Assembly: GCA_003194525.1 (NCBI GenBank) | Contig: NBIV01000002.1 | Location: 992,001-1,056,000 of the forward strand | DNA from: Gracilariopsis chorda | Taxonomy: Eukaryota; Rhodophyta; Florideophyceae; Gracilariales; Gracilariaceae | Length of the DNA: 64,000 nt | Direction: 5' to 3' | Part shown: positions 30,187 to 39,562 of the stretch, piece after piece | Position numbering within the stretch: the stretch's first letter is position 1 | Layout: every line of letters begins with the position of its first letter | Notes under the pieces: generated by a model | Told to the model about the DNA's origin: nothing | What the model saw: only the letters and a program-made list of their open reading frames with translations | Database searches by the model: none | Translations under genes and position numbers: made by a program

Positions 30187-31662
30187 ATCTCCAACTGCGC
30201 ACAGGCTCACGAACAAAGACTGGCGGAAGAAGAAGACGAAGAAGACGAAGAGACGAAGAAGACGACGAAGGGCTTTCGATTTCATTGGTATGTAAGCGTG
30301 CTGTGGACACGTGTACACGTCATGCTGATTCGGCCAATAGAACATGACCAAGTACCTCTGCAATAGCAGAACAAACTGGGGTTTTGAGCTGTGTAATATC
30401 ATCTATGCAGACAAAAAGCTGCCACCATGGGCAGCGCGCTCGACGCGGCCGCCTTGCTTCGGCAGGCAGCTTTCCGCTGCTGCCCTGTCAACATTAGAGT
30501 TTTTTCCCCAATTCCATTGGCACTTCATCATGGGAAAGCGCAACGCCGTAGCGCCCGCCCTGGCTTCACCCGGCTGCTTTGCATTGGGCGCAACTCTCGG
30601 CGCCCGACGCGCCAGAAGACGTCTTCGTCGCAATGTCAACGTTTGGAACAGCGACCTAAAACCACAATAATCACCCACCTCCCACTAAGCATTGAATCCC
30701 TCCTTGCCCTTGGATTGTCCTGTATGTCTCCTCGAATTCATCATACCCCGCGTTGCACCGTGCGGGCCACACGTTGTGCACCTCCTTTCTCGCCTCACTA
30801 TTCGAGCATGAGAGACATCCCCCCCGTCCCGTGTGTCGCAAAAGGATCAAGGCCCAGCTCGATCGTCTTCCGGTTAATTTTGCACTCAAGATCCTTGTTG
30901 AAGCTCGCATCTCCGCTCGTGGCGGCGATGCTTGGAATGGATACGTCCACGCTGAAACTGAAGCAAGAGAACTTTGTTCCACACATAGTGGGAGAAACAA
31001 CTGTACGCACCGGAGCAAACATGGTTGCGTCTCTTCGACCGGCTTCGAACTGGCTCAAGTGGTCTGTTATTATTGTCACCGAACTCGATGCATTTCTGGT
31101 TAGTCTAAAGGACGTTTTGGAGTCCACTCTTACTCGCACCAGAAGTTACCAGCGTATTTTTTAATTTACCTCTTACCAACGTCTCAGCTTTTGTCTCTTT
31201 TGCCTGTTCTTACCGCCTCCATGTCGATTGCTCGCATGGTTATGGTGGGCTTTTGTACCTTCCATATCTACATCCTTTCATCATCTGCCTCCAGTACTAT
31301 ACACCTCTGGCTGTCGCGTTATCTTGTTTCTCTTGCCATAATAATATACCCATTAACAAATACATTTCTCGTTTTCTGTATAACCATCGTCTGTTTTCTT
31401 CGGGTCTTCGGGGGGGGGGTTCTCTCAGTGTGGATCAACTGCTTCACATACATGTACTCATGTGAAGATGTGATGGCGCTCAAGCCATAAACACTGTCAC
31501 CACTTGTTCTCTTGCATGCAGTTTCGGTTTTCTACATTTCCCGAGATCACTCTCCCCAAGCGCATCTCACTGAGCTCTTCTTGCTGTTTCTTTCGTACGT
31601 TTTGTGCGTGAGATTTGAGGGCTTTTTTCTCGATTTCCACCCAGCAGTTTACTGAATGCGCG
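30187..31662. other. Non-coding interior of the Harbinger
   Basis: About 1.5 kb without a recognisable gene. It holds a GAAGAAGAC-type simple repeat (30,225-30,275) and a T-rich stretch (31,160-31,400) with a G9 run. Open frames on both strands at 30,400-31,160 have no domain I know. Confidence 0.35.
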
Positions 31663-32514
31663 AACCCCGAGTACGACTCTACCTTTGTCTTCGACAATGA
31701 TTTCCAGTCTTTATTGGCGGACACCCCATGCGGTGAGGTTGGCAGCGTTGAGAACAACGATCCTCTCGTAGCCAAAGCTGTGCGTGGAAAATGTTGCGTT
31801 GTCTGCTTCTCCTCGAAGGTCAACCTAACTGTCGCTGAAATGACCGTCAAGGAGATCAAAGCCGTTGTTGATGCCTAGGTTGAGGAGTATGACAGCCTCT
31901 CCAAGCTCGATTACATCGGGCACGTTCAGATATCCTAGAACAAGGGACAGATGATGGGATGCTCCAACCCTCATCCTCACGGTCAGATCTAGGCATCTGA
32001 GTTCGTTCCAGAAGAGCCGGGCATCGCACTCGCTAATCTCAAAGCCTATCAGACTAAGAAGGGAACCCGCATGTTGGAGGACTACGTCAAACTCGAAATG
32101 GAAGCAAAGGAACGTATCGTATGTCAGAATGAGACTTTCCTCGCCGTTGTCCCATTCTGGGCTACTTGGCCCTTCGAGGTCATGGTCATAAGCAAAGTGA
32201 GAGTACCCTGCCTCGTCAACTTTACCGACGCCATTCAACTGGATTTGGCCAACATCTACGGTCGCGTGTGCGCACGCTATGACAATCTTTTCACCACTTT
32301 GTTCCCGTACTCAATGGGTATTCATCAAGCGCCTACCTACAATGGTACAGAGCCAAGTAAGAATGAATATGCGCATTTCCAAACGCACTTTTATCGCCCA
32401 CTTCTTCGAAGCGCTACCGTTAGAAATTTCATGGTTGGATTTGAGATGCTTGGCGAGTTGCAGAGAGATCTTACCGCGGAACAAGCTGCAGCCCGACTTC
32501 GCGACTGTTCGTAA
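31663..32514 (+). pseudogene. GALT: Galactose-1-phosphate uridylyltransferase (GALT) pseudogene
   Basis: GALT swaps UMP between UDP-glucose and galactose-1-phosphate in the Leloir pathway. One frame covers about 284 codons of the family: NPEYDSTFVFDNDFQSLLAD, NLTVAEMTVKEIKAVVDA, KGQMMGCSNPHPHGQI (the active-site HPH is intact), LAVVPFWATWPFEV, YDNLFTTLFPYSMGIHQAP and SATVRNFMVGFEMLGE. The frame is never shifted but carries three TAG codons, two of them where the family has Trp. The first ~70 codons and the C-terminal end are missing. So it is a truncated copy that has decayed by point changes, lying inside the Harbinger. Confidence 0.88.
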
Positions 32515-32720
32515 ATTCATTTCAACTATGCCAAGAAGAACAATTCTTGAAGCGCTGGTACAATTCCTTTAACCCGCGTTTCATTTTTTTATCCTTGTCT
32601 CTGAAGAGTTTATGTCGCTGACACATTAACGCTTCAAGTATTGATTTAGAGCGTCCCCCTTCAATGTAACATTGAATAAGAACACATGTCCACTCAAGCA
32701 GTGACAAAAACCACTCGTTG

Positions 32721-33184
32721 TCAGCAATGATTTCGTCTCCCTTGCCTGGCCAACGCAATCTGAGTCTGAACTTTTTCGATGCTTGTTTCGTCTACTCCGT
32801 AGTCAACGGCTTCCATCACATCCCATTCCACTTTTTCCAAAACCTGCTTCTCTAATTGCGAAATGAATCCAAGAACGAAGTCCGCCCAATCTTCTGCTCT
32901 ACCACTCGGAGAACCAACGCCAATTCATAGCCTAGCGTAGTTCATACCGCCAACACATTGTTGTGTACTCTTCAGCGCATTATGCCCACCGGCGCTGCCT
33001 TTCGCTCGTAGTCTAATTTCTCCCAGATCAAGCGATATATCGTCTGTCACAACCAGCAGAGCTGCGACAAGAGCGTCCATGTACTTAAGAGCGGCGCGTA
33101 CTGCGCGACCGGAGGCGTTCATAAACGTGCTTGGTTTGAGCAGCATCACGCTTCTGTCGTGCAAATGGAAGTGCGCTATGTCTC
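32721..33184 (-). pseudogene. pth: Peptidyl-tRNA hydrolase (Pth) pseudogene
   Basis: Pth frees tRNA from prematurely released peptidyl-tRNA. The fragment reads VMLLKPSTFMNASGRAVRAA, LLVVTDDISLDLGEIRLRAK, GSAGGHNALKS and GGMNYARL, all hallmark segments of bacterial/organelle Pth (KPxTxMNxSG, DDxxLxxGxxRxxxxGSAGGHNGxKS). After YARL the reading shifts frame and continues as IGVGSPSGRAEDWADFVLG to a stop at 32721. The N-terminal third with the catalytic His is not seen in this frame. It starts right at the stop of the Harbinger transposase, on the same strand. Confidence 0.8.
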
Positions 33185-34582
33185 CCTACACGCTGCTCTC
33201 CCGCCGGTTCTTCGTCGTAAGAACCCCATTCTGTGCAGTTGTTCAGCGACATTCTCGCGAAACGTTGAAGATTGACGAGACCGATTTCGGGACCTCAAGC
33301 TGTCACGTTCCATGTGAAGCGCGTTTTGAAAATTGACAGCCGGGGACCCGTGTACATGGTTTTCGTCGTGGCTTGGGATGTATTCAAACAGAGTATCATC
33401 TGCATTATCAATAATGAAATTATGCAGCTGGCAAGCCACTAAGATGATCAGATGTACTTTTCTCAAGGGATACCTTATTGCAGACCAAAAGATACCGAAT
33501 CTGCTGACAAGCATACCGAAATCCAGTTCCACTATTGTGCGACAAGAGGAATGGTACGCGTTAAAAGTGTCTTCCTTCTGCGTCAACTGCTTTCCAGCGT
33601 ACGGTGAAAGCACTTTACCCTCGTTGCTGTACGCATCATCAGCGACGACTGCGGCCCAGTCCGGCAGAGTACAACCTTTCAGCAGTTGGTAAAGTTTCGT
33701 TGCGGAAAAAGTTGTCGCATCATGAGTGCCTCCAGAATGCGTGGCTGAAACAAAGCAAAACCGATAGTCTCCCTGTACGGCGGCCTGTACGCATAACGCA
33801 AAAAATCCTTTTCGATTGTAGAACTTGCGTGGATCAGGAGCGTCACATAGACGAGGTTTCTGAACTTCGATGGCAATTCCATCTAACGCTGCAATTACGC
33901 CACAAAGAGGACTATTTCGCAGTTTGAAAAACATGTTAGCATTCACTTTGCATTCCCTTTTGGATTTTGGGAAGCGTATTGGAGGTAGACAGTTCTTGAG
34001 AGCGAACAGTGATTCCTGAAATAAGGAATAAAGAGTTGTAGTTCCTATGCCGTACGGCCATCCAATGTCCAAATAGCATCCTCCGGCCAGGATTCGTAGA
34101 GCGACGAAAAGCATCACTTCGATGCTTACTGCAGCAGCTACATGGCAATTTTTGCGTTGCTTTCTTTGCAATTGCTGACGCAAACTCGACGAAAGTAGCC
34201 TGAGCTGAAACTTTGAGACGCGGTACATTCTCTTGAAAGCGAAGTCGGAAATGCTTCCAATGTGTTGAATTGGGGAAAGTGGTGGACGACAAATGACTGT
34301 TCGGATACTCCTACTAGAATGCTCCGCATCCCATAAGTGTAAGAGATACAACAGTACAAAACGTTTGATATGTTCATGTTGTCGTAGTCTACGACGGACC
34401 TTGATGGTGTCATAGAGTGTTTGGCGGGACTGGAGTACATCCATATAGAGTGTTATAGGTCGCGGCATTTGCTGTAGAGGAAGCAAGCAGCCGTATGGTA
34501 TGGAAAATGTAGATAAGGCCAAGGGAGTGTGAGGTTTGTAGTCGCCGCAAGTGGTGACGACGTGAAGCCAACAGAGTTGCAT
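33176..34582 (-). CDS. PIF/Harbinger DDE transposase
   Basis: The 468-residue open frame carries the DDE_Tnp_4/IS5-type nuclease. The three acidic residues sit in GVIAALDGIAIEV (D), AAVVADDAYSN (D) and RTIVELDFGMLVSRFGIF (E), with the family's RKFYNRKGFFALCVQAAV and GGTHDATTFSAT between them. An upstream helix-turn region (CHVAAAVSIEVMLFVALRIL, YGIGTTTLYSLF) corresponds to the HTH part. A start at M39 (34468) may be more natural than 34582. No frame break is seen, so this gene may still be functional even though its accessory gene is broken. The last ~30 residues (GFLRRRTGGRAAC) may already be captured flanking sequence. Confidence 0.88.
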   Translation of the reverse strand: MQLCWLHVVTTCGDYKPHTPLALSTFSIPYGCLLPLQQMPRPITLYMDVLQSRQTLYDTIKVRRRLRQHEHIKRFVLLYLLHLWDAEHSSRSIRTVICRPPLSPIQHIGSISDFAFKRMYRVSKFQLRLLSSSLRQQLQRKQRKNCHVAAAVSIEVMLFVALRILAGGCYLDIGWPYGIGTTTLYSLFQESLFALKNCLPPIRFPKSKRECKVNANMFFKLRNSPLCGVIAALDGIAIEVQKPRLCDAPDPRKFYNRKGFFALCVQAAVQGDYRFCFVSATHSGGTHDATTFSATKLYQLLKGCTLPDWAAVVADDAYSNEGKVLSPYAGKQLTQKEDTFNAYHSSCRTIVELDFGMLVSRFGIFWSAIRYPLRKVHLIILVACQLHNFIIDNADDTLFEYIPSHDENHVHGSPAVNFQNALHMERDSLRSRNRSRQSSTFRENVAEQLHRMGFLRRRTGGRAACRET

Positions 34583-34669
34583 GCTCTCTGCAACCTCATC
34601 AGGTTGATATACAGGCGTCGTTGACCAGGAGCATTACTGTTCAAGAAGCTGACAGTTAAATTCGGCTGT

Positions 34670-34709
34670 GATTTCGAGTTCAGAGTTTCGTCATCTCATG
34701 GAACGCCCC
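34670..34709 (-). repeat. Right terminal inverted repeat of the Harbinger
   Basis: Read on the minus strand it starts GGGGCGTTCCATGAGATGAC; the element edge is followed by TAA. Confidence 0.88.
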
Positions 34710-34712
34710 TAA

Positions 34713-35019
34713 CGCGTTACACTTGTTGATAAAGCGAACAAATGGTCGCAAATCGACCCAATGGACGCAACCACGGAGATCCAAGCAATTTAAAATGCAG
34801 TACACGGCACCTTGACCCAGCCGTCGCAATGTCTGTTTCACCATTCCCTTCTCCTAATGTTCAACGTCCTCGTTGAAACCTTTCACTTTTTCACGGCAGA
34901 TCGTATAGGACAAACCATGTAGAACAGAAAATGTTTCACGTTATCGTGATGATGAAACCTCACTCGGTCACAAAACGATGATAATTTCATACCAAATACA
35001 GTCACAACATGATCAAGTT
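34713..35019. other. Gap right of the Harbinger
   Basis: No gene or repeat is recognised in this short stretch. Confidence 0.3.
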
Positions 35020-35966
35020 CTTGCAGCACCTCTGGTCCCCTCTAGCAACAGATTATATTCCTTCTCATGAAGTTGAACAATGTCTCCGCTTGAACAGACC
35101 CTTAAGCGCCGACAAATCTTTTCTTCGGTAGAAAACATAGCTCCCTCCTTCGGAGCCTCTGCTAGACTCAATTCATCGCAGCACCTCCTGTGCCCTGTCG
35201 ATGAACTTAGACACCCCCAAAGAGTAACGTGCAAGTCTTCGCCGCGCCTCCGCACATTCAGCCAGACTTCTATACCAGCCTTCTTGCCAGGCTGAGAGTT
35301 GTCTTCGAAGGAAATCACAAGGCCCCTGGTTCACATGAACAGACCCTGCAGCGTCACAACGTCTTCCTCGGAAGACAACAGAGCACCCTTTCTCGGAGCC
35401 TCAGTTACACTCAATTCATCGCTGCACGTCCCGTGCCCTGACGACGAATTGAAACACCCTCACGGGATATAAACAAGTCTTCACAGCGCCTCTGCGCCTT
35501 CGGCGATAGACCACCGGCCTTCTCACAGGCCCGAAACACACTTGTTTTCGTGAGATTCACAGAGCCCCCGGTTCGCATGAACAGGCCCTGCAGCATCACG
35601 ACGCCATCCCCGGCAGACAATGAAGCTCCCTTTCTCGGAACCATACGTAACCGACAACCAGGAGGGCTTGGCGAGGACGACTTTCGTGCTCAGGGGTAAA
35701 TGGTTTTTGAACATTTGCGCTCCTCGTTTGCCAGAACATCCACCGTAATGGATATTTGTGTGACACTTTACGTAGATAGCTTTCATGAGGCACCAGCAAT
35801 GTACGTCAGTACTCTCGGCCACAGAGCCTTCTGTGTATTGCTTTGCGTCGCAGAGCATAACCGTCCCGCCCAATAAATGGAATCTGTCAGATTCGATAAT
35901 GTTCTGAATCTCGAATAGAGCAGATGGTTTCGAAGAACAAAGCGTTCTTGCGAATGTTTGCTTCAA
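35020..35966 (-). repeat. 243-bp coding-type tandem repeat, degenerate
   Basis: TGAACAGACCCT-type units recur at about 35092, 35337 and 35578, giving periods of 245 and 241 bp. ACTCAATTCATCGC recurs at 35168 and 35411. On the minus strand each unit reads APRKGA-LLS-EED-LQGLF-like peptide in nearly the same frame, so the period (about 81 codons) fits a former repeat protein. To the right it joins an open frame (35966-35523) with HLLGGTVMLCDAKQY and HYGGCSGKRGAQMF, which I do not recognise. Several stops make it a relic. Confidence 0.5.
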
Positions 35967-35979
35967 TGTCTGTAGAAAA

Positions 35980-36741
35980 TTATAGTTTCATAATCCAGGC
36001 CCGCTCGTTTGTAAGATAATGACGTAAAGACGATAGCGATTTCCATCGTCCAGTAATTGCATTGGACTCTGCTGATTTACCGTTTACGTAGTCATGTAAA
36101 GCTTCTCCAATGCGAGAAGAGTGGGTTGTAAAACGATGGCTTGCAATTCCGAGAATTGTCATTCCTTTGCTGAGTTGCTTGCAAATTTTTGCTTACGTTA
36201 GCGAAAACATTCTTTGACATACATTGTGACCAGATGCTCGTTGATGATAGGCCCGTGAAAAGTATATGATTTTGGAGTCACGAATCGCAATATACTGGTA
36301 GGGACCGGTTTTTGCGCTCTAGATACAAATCCCTGCTGTTTCTGCACCATAACTGCGAATTCGAACGTCTCTGGGGAAAGCAATAAGATCCCAGGTGAGC
36401 TAGAGAGCCTTAGATATTCTGAGATATGCTGCAAAGGAAAACGAGAGGACAAGAGCTGCCTTGGTCATCTCATTCTGAAGCATTACGGCAGCCAAAGCTG
36501 AAAATATGTTTTTCGTAAACGGTACGGATGATGCGGAGGGTTGTAGTTTACTCCATCCTCTTAACGCTCTTAGGAGTATGACAACCAAGACCACTAGGCC
36601 ACCATGAATCAGGGAACTGGAAAATTTTCTCCTCCACTTGCTTTCCCTTGCCGACTGATGGAAAGTTGAACCAGGAAGGTCAGTCTGCTGCAAAATTTTG
36701 AAAAGGTAACGCAAAACAACAACAATTTTAAACCTATTCAT
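35980..36741 (-). mobile_element. Tyrosine-recombinase element fossil (DIRS/Crypton type)
   Basis: The minus strand encodes parts of a tyrosine recombinase. A helix region ends in AAYLRISKAL (first catalytic Arg context). Further on TTHSSRIGEALHDYVNG has the HxxR box, and GRWKSLSSLRHYL has the Tyr nucleophile context. The element is broken, with a few interruptions, and its ends were not found. DIRS-like retroelements and Cryptons both use this enzyme; the pieces here do not decide between them. Confidence 0.55.
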
Positions 36742-36859
36742 TTAAAGAGAATGTCGTGCTCTACATTGCAATCCGATAAATCACCACAAATATTTTGGTG
36801 ATTAATAAAATTGCAACGTATTTTTTATCACTCTAATATTTCAAAATTTAAAATACTGC

Positions 36860-39126
36860 ATTCCCACTATGGCTTTGGCAACCATGTCGCCGTCTGAGAC
36901 TCTCAGTTGCCAAACTGGCATAATTTCATTGCGCTGCGTTGAAGTCAAGTACCCTTGAATTTCCTTGCCGGACGTGGGCATGCGACGACAATAGTTGCCC
37001 AGGCCGTTTCGGACACATCGAACTGACCAAACCAATGTACAACATTGGCTTCATCAACACCACCTTGCAAATTCTCCGCTGCGTTTGTCATTATTGCTGC
37101 AGAATTTTCTGTATCGATCATGCGGTTGTCGACCTGATCAAAATCACCAAACCCACTGGCACATTACGCGCCGCTTTGCACGCCACCATTGGAACGAAAA
37201 ACGTTTGCTCATCTGCGGACGGGTGTGGACATGCCCAACCGAAATGTTCACGAGATAAATTTCGTATTCGCGCAGTGTTTGAAGATAGCGCTGACGAGTC
37301 CGTTGATCGTAAACAGACCATCACCGGGAAGAGATCTCACTTCATCTTTAAACGCATATCTGAGAGGGATTGCACAGCCCTTGGCCTCTAACATCAGTGG
37401 TCACGCCCGGAATGGCTCATTATCACACTTCTGCCCGTGCCGCCTCCTCCCTTCCGTCCCTCAGTTATGCGGGGTGGTCTGCGAAACGAAAATGGCCTCA
37501 ATAACAAACGAGGGGATATTGTGAAGAATACCAACGCGCTAAGAATTCTGGAGTCCAATGGAGCCATAGCGCATACCATACGAGAGCAAATTGATCTTGT
37601 TCAGTACCATGTCACAACTTATATGACAATGAGATTCCGGGCGTTGTAGCATCCACAGTGTGTGGAGGCAGTTGACCTATGAAGAGTATTGGCTAGCGAT
37701 TCAAGAGAAGAGAAGATCGCGAGAGAGGAAATCTCATGGGAAAGCGTATTTACTTTAGCGCTCGTACCGTTAGTACTCCCGACCCCAATCTCAGGCTGCA
37801 TGAAGTAGGTGTGCCCAGAACTATAGCTCAGAATCTGACGTATCCTGAAGTTGTCACAACATACAATATGGCAGAAATGCGGAAGCTTGTGTAGAATGGT
37901 GCCAACGAGTATCCCGGTGCATAGATGATAGAACGAGAAGACGGACGTAAAACAAACCTGGCGTACCTTGCAGATCGTTTCATGATTCAACTAGAGGCTG
38001 GACACAAGGTAATTCGTCATATTCGTGATGGAGACTACTTACTGTTCAATCGCCAACCTAGTCTGCCCAACATGTCCATTATGGGTCATCGAATTCGAGT
38101 GATGCCATATTCCACCTTCCGTTTGAGCTTGTCAGTAACTTCTCCGTACAATGCTGATTTTGATGGTGATGAGATGAATCTTCACGTCCCACAGTCTCAC
38201 CAAAAGCGTGCCGAAGTCCAAGAAGTAATGCTTGTCCCGCATTGCATCGTGTCACCGCAAGGAAATAAGCCATGTATGGGTATTGTCCAGGGCAATCTTC
38301 TTGGCTGTATGCTGTTCACACAGAGAGATACATTTCTCCAAAGAGATTTTGTTATGAACCTTCTCATGCATGTTGGAGATTGGGATGGCGTTGTTCCTGA
38401 GCCAGTGATCTACAAACCCAAGCCTTTATGGACAGAAAAGCGGATATTCTCACTGGTCTTGCCACCTGTTAACCTTATCCGCTTCAACATCACTCATCCA
38501 GACGATGAGAACACTGATATATCTCCAGGAGATGCGAAAGTGTTTATTTCGAAGGGGGAACTGGTTTGTGGAATCATCGATAAAAAGACGGTGGGTACGT
38601 CCGCGAATCGGCTGATTCATGTTACCTGGAAGGAGTTTGGTCCTCGAGTGACCGATAAGATGATTTCTCAAATCCAGGTGCTGGTACACAACTACGTTCT
38701 TCATCAAGGTCAATCAATTGGTATTGGTGACACCATTGCTGATGAGGCTACTATGCGAAACGTTATTCAAACGATTCAAAATGCAAAGGATGAAGTGAAA
38801 GACCTCGTAAGAAAGGCACAGGAGAAGGAGCTCACTCTCCTTCCAGGGAAGGGAATGATGGAAGCTTTTGAGACTGAAGTCAACAAAGCTTTGAACGGGG
38901 CTAGAGACAAGTCTGGGTCGTCGGCACAAGATTCGCTATTGAAGTCAAATAACATCAAGAGAATGGTTAGCGCGGGATGTAAGGGTCCTTTTATCAATAT
39001 ATCTCAGATCTGCGCATGTGTAGGACAACAGAATGTCGAAGGAAAGAGAATTGTGTATGGATTTACCCGAAGAACACTTCCGCACTTTGTACTGGATGAT
39101 CTTGGTCCAGAGAGTAGAGGGTTTGT
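36860..39126 (+). pseudogene. RPB1: RNA polymerase II largest subunit (RPB1), 5'-half pseudogene
   Basis: The order of segments is that of RPB1: CPGRFGHIELTKPMYNIGF (zinc/clamp), LRCVCHYCCRIFC, RPEWLIITLLPVPPPPFRPS, GDIVKNTNALRILESNGA, GNLMGKR (rudder/active-site approach), then a long intact frame 37925-39169 with GDYLLFNRQPSLPNMSIMGH, YNADFDGDEMNLHVPQS (catalytic Mg loop, 38150-38179) and DDLGPESRGFV. Homology stops at about 39126 where RPB1 would read on into the trigger-loop half. The front part has a TAA at 37389-37391 and frame changes at 37,640-37,920. So it is a truncated, decayed extra copy; the functional gene must lie elsewhere. Confidence 0.88.
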
Positions 39127-39355
39127 GGCCTATCCCGGCGGCGCCGATAACGCAGAATACACTCAATGAGAACACGGAGAGCATGAAATGAACATTCTTA
39201 CCTATACTGCGAACACAGAAATATCCCGTTGAAGCAGCACATGCGCCACAGAACGCCAGGAAACAACCAAGCCAATTTGACGGCTCTGCTTCGCCTCTCT
39301 TCGCAATTGCGAAGAAACTTATCAATCCCAGAATGGTGCAACGCCCGTCAAACAT
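39127..39355 (-). pseudogene. EamA/DMT-type membrane transporter fragment (tentative)
   Basis: A minus-strand frame gives RCTILGLISFFAIAKRGE, WLGCFLAFCGACAASTGYFC, VRSIGKNVHFMLSVFSLSVF. The alternation of membrane helix, VRxxGKxVHF and helix looks like a drug/metabolite (SLC35G-like) transporter half. It abuts the point where RPB1 homology ends on the other strand, so it is probably another gene scrap. Confidence 0.3.
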
Positions 39356-39562
39356 GTGAATTTCCTTCTACTATCACCACGTTCCCTGTGTGCCATTCGG
39401 CTGCCTTTCACTCCAACCTGACAAGAGAAGCCTTCTTTACCTCGCCTTTCTTTACAACCGGCCACAAACCATTCGCCAAAACGCAAGTAGGTACAATTAA
39501 CATTCTATTAGCAGCTGTAGCAGACCCACTTGATCAGTAAAGTGTCCATCTACTCATGACGT

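Larger units (their letters stand above)
26425..34709. mobile_element. PIF/Harbinger DNA transposon carrying decayed host-gene copies
   Basis: The two ends are 40-bp inverted repeats (26425-26464 and 34670-34709) starting GGGGCGTTCCATGAG, with only 2 mismatches. Both are flanked by TAA (26422-26424 and 34710-34712), the 3-bp target duplication typical of PIF/Harbinger. Inside, an accessory gene reads inward from the left end (26585-27996, +) and the DDE transposase reads inward from the right end (34582-33176, -), the usual two-gene plan. Between them about 5 kb holds three broken host-type genes: spermidine-synthase-like (-), GALT (+) and peptidyl-tRNA hydrolase (-). At 8,285 bp it is far larger than a normal 3-5 kb Harbinger, which suggests capture of host DNA. 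Confidence 0.85.
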
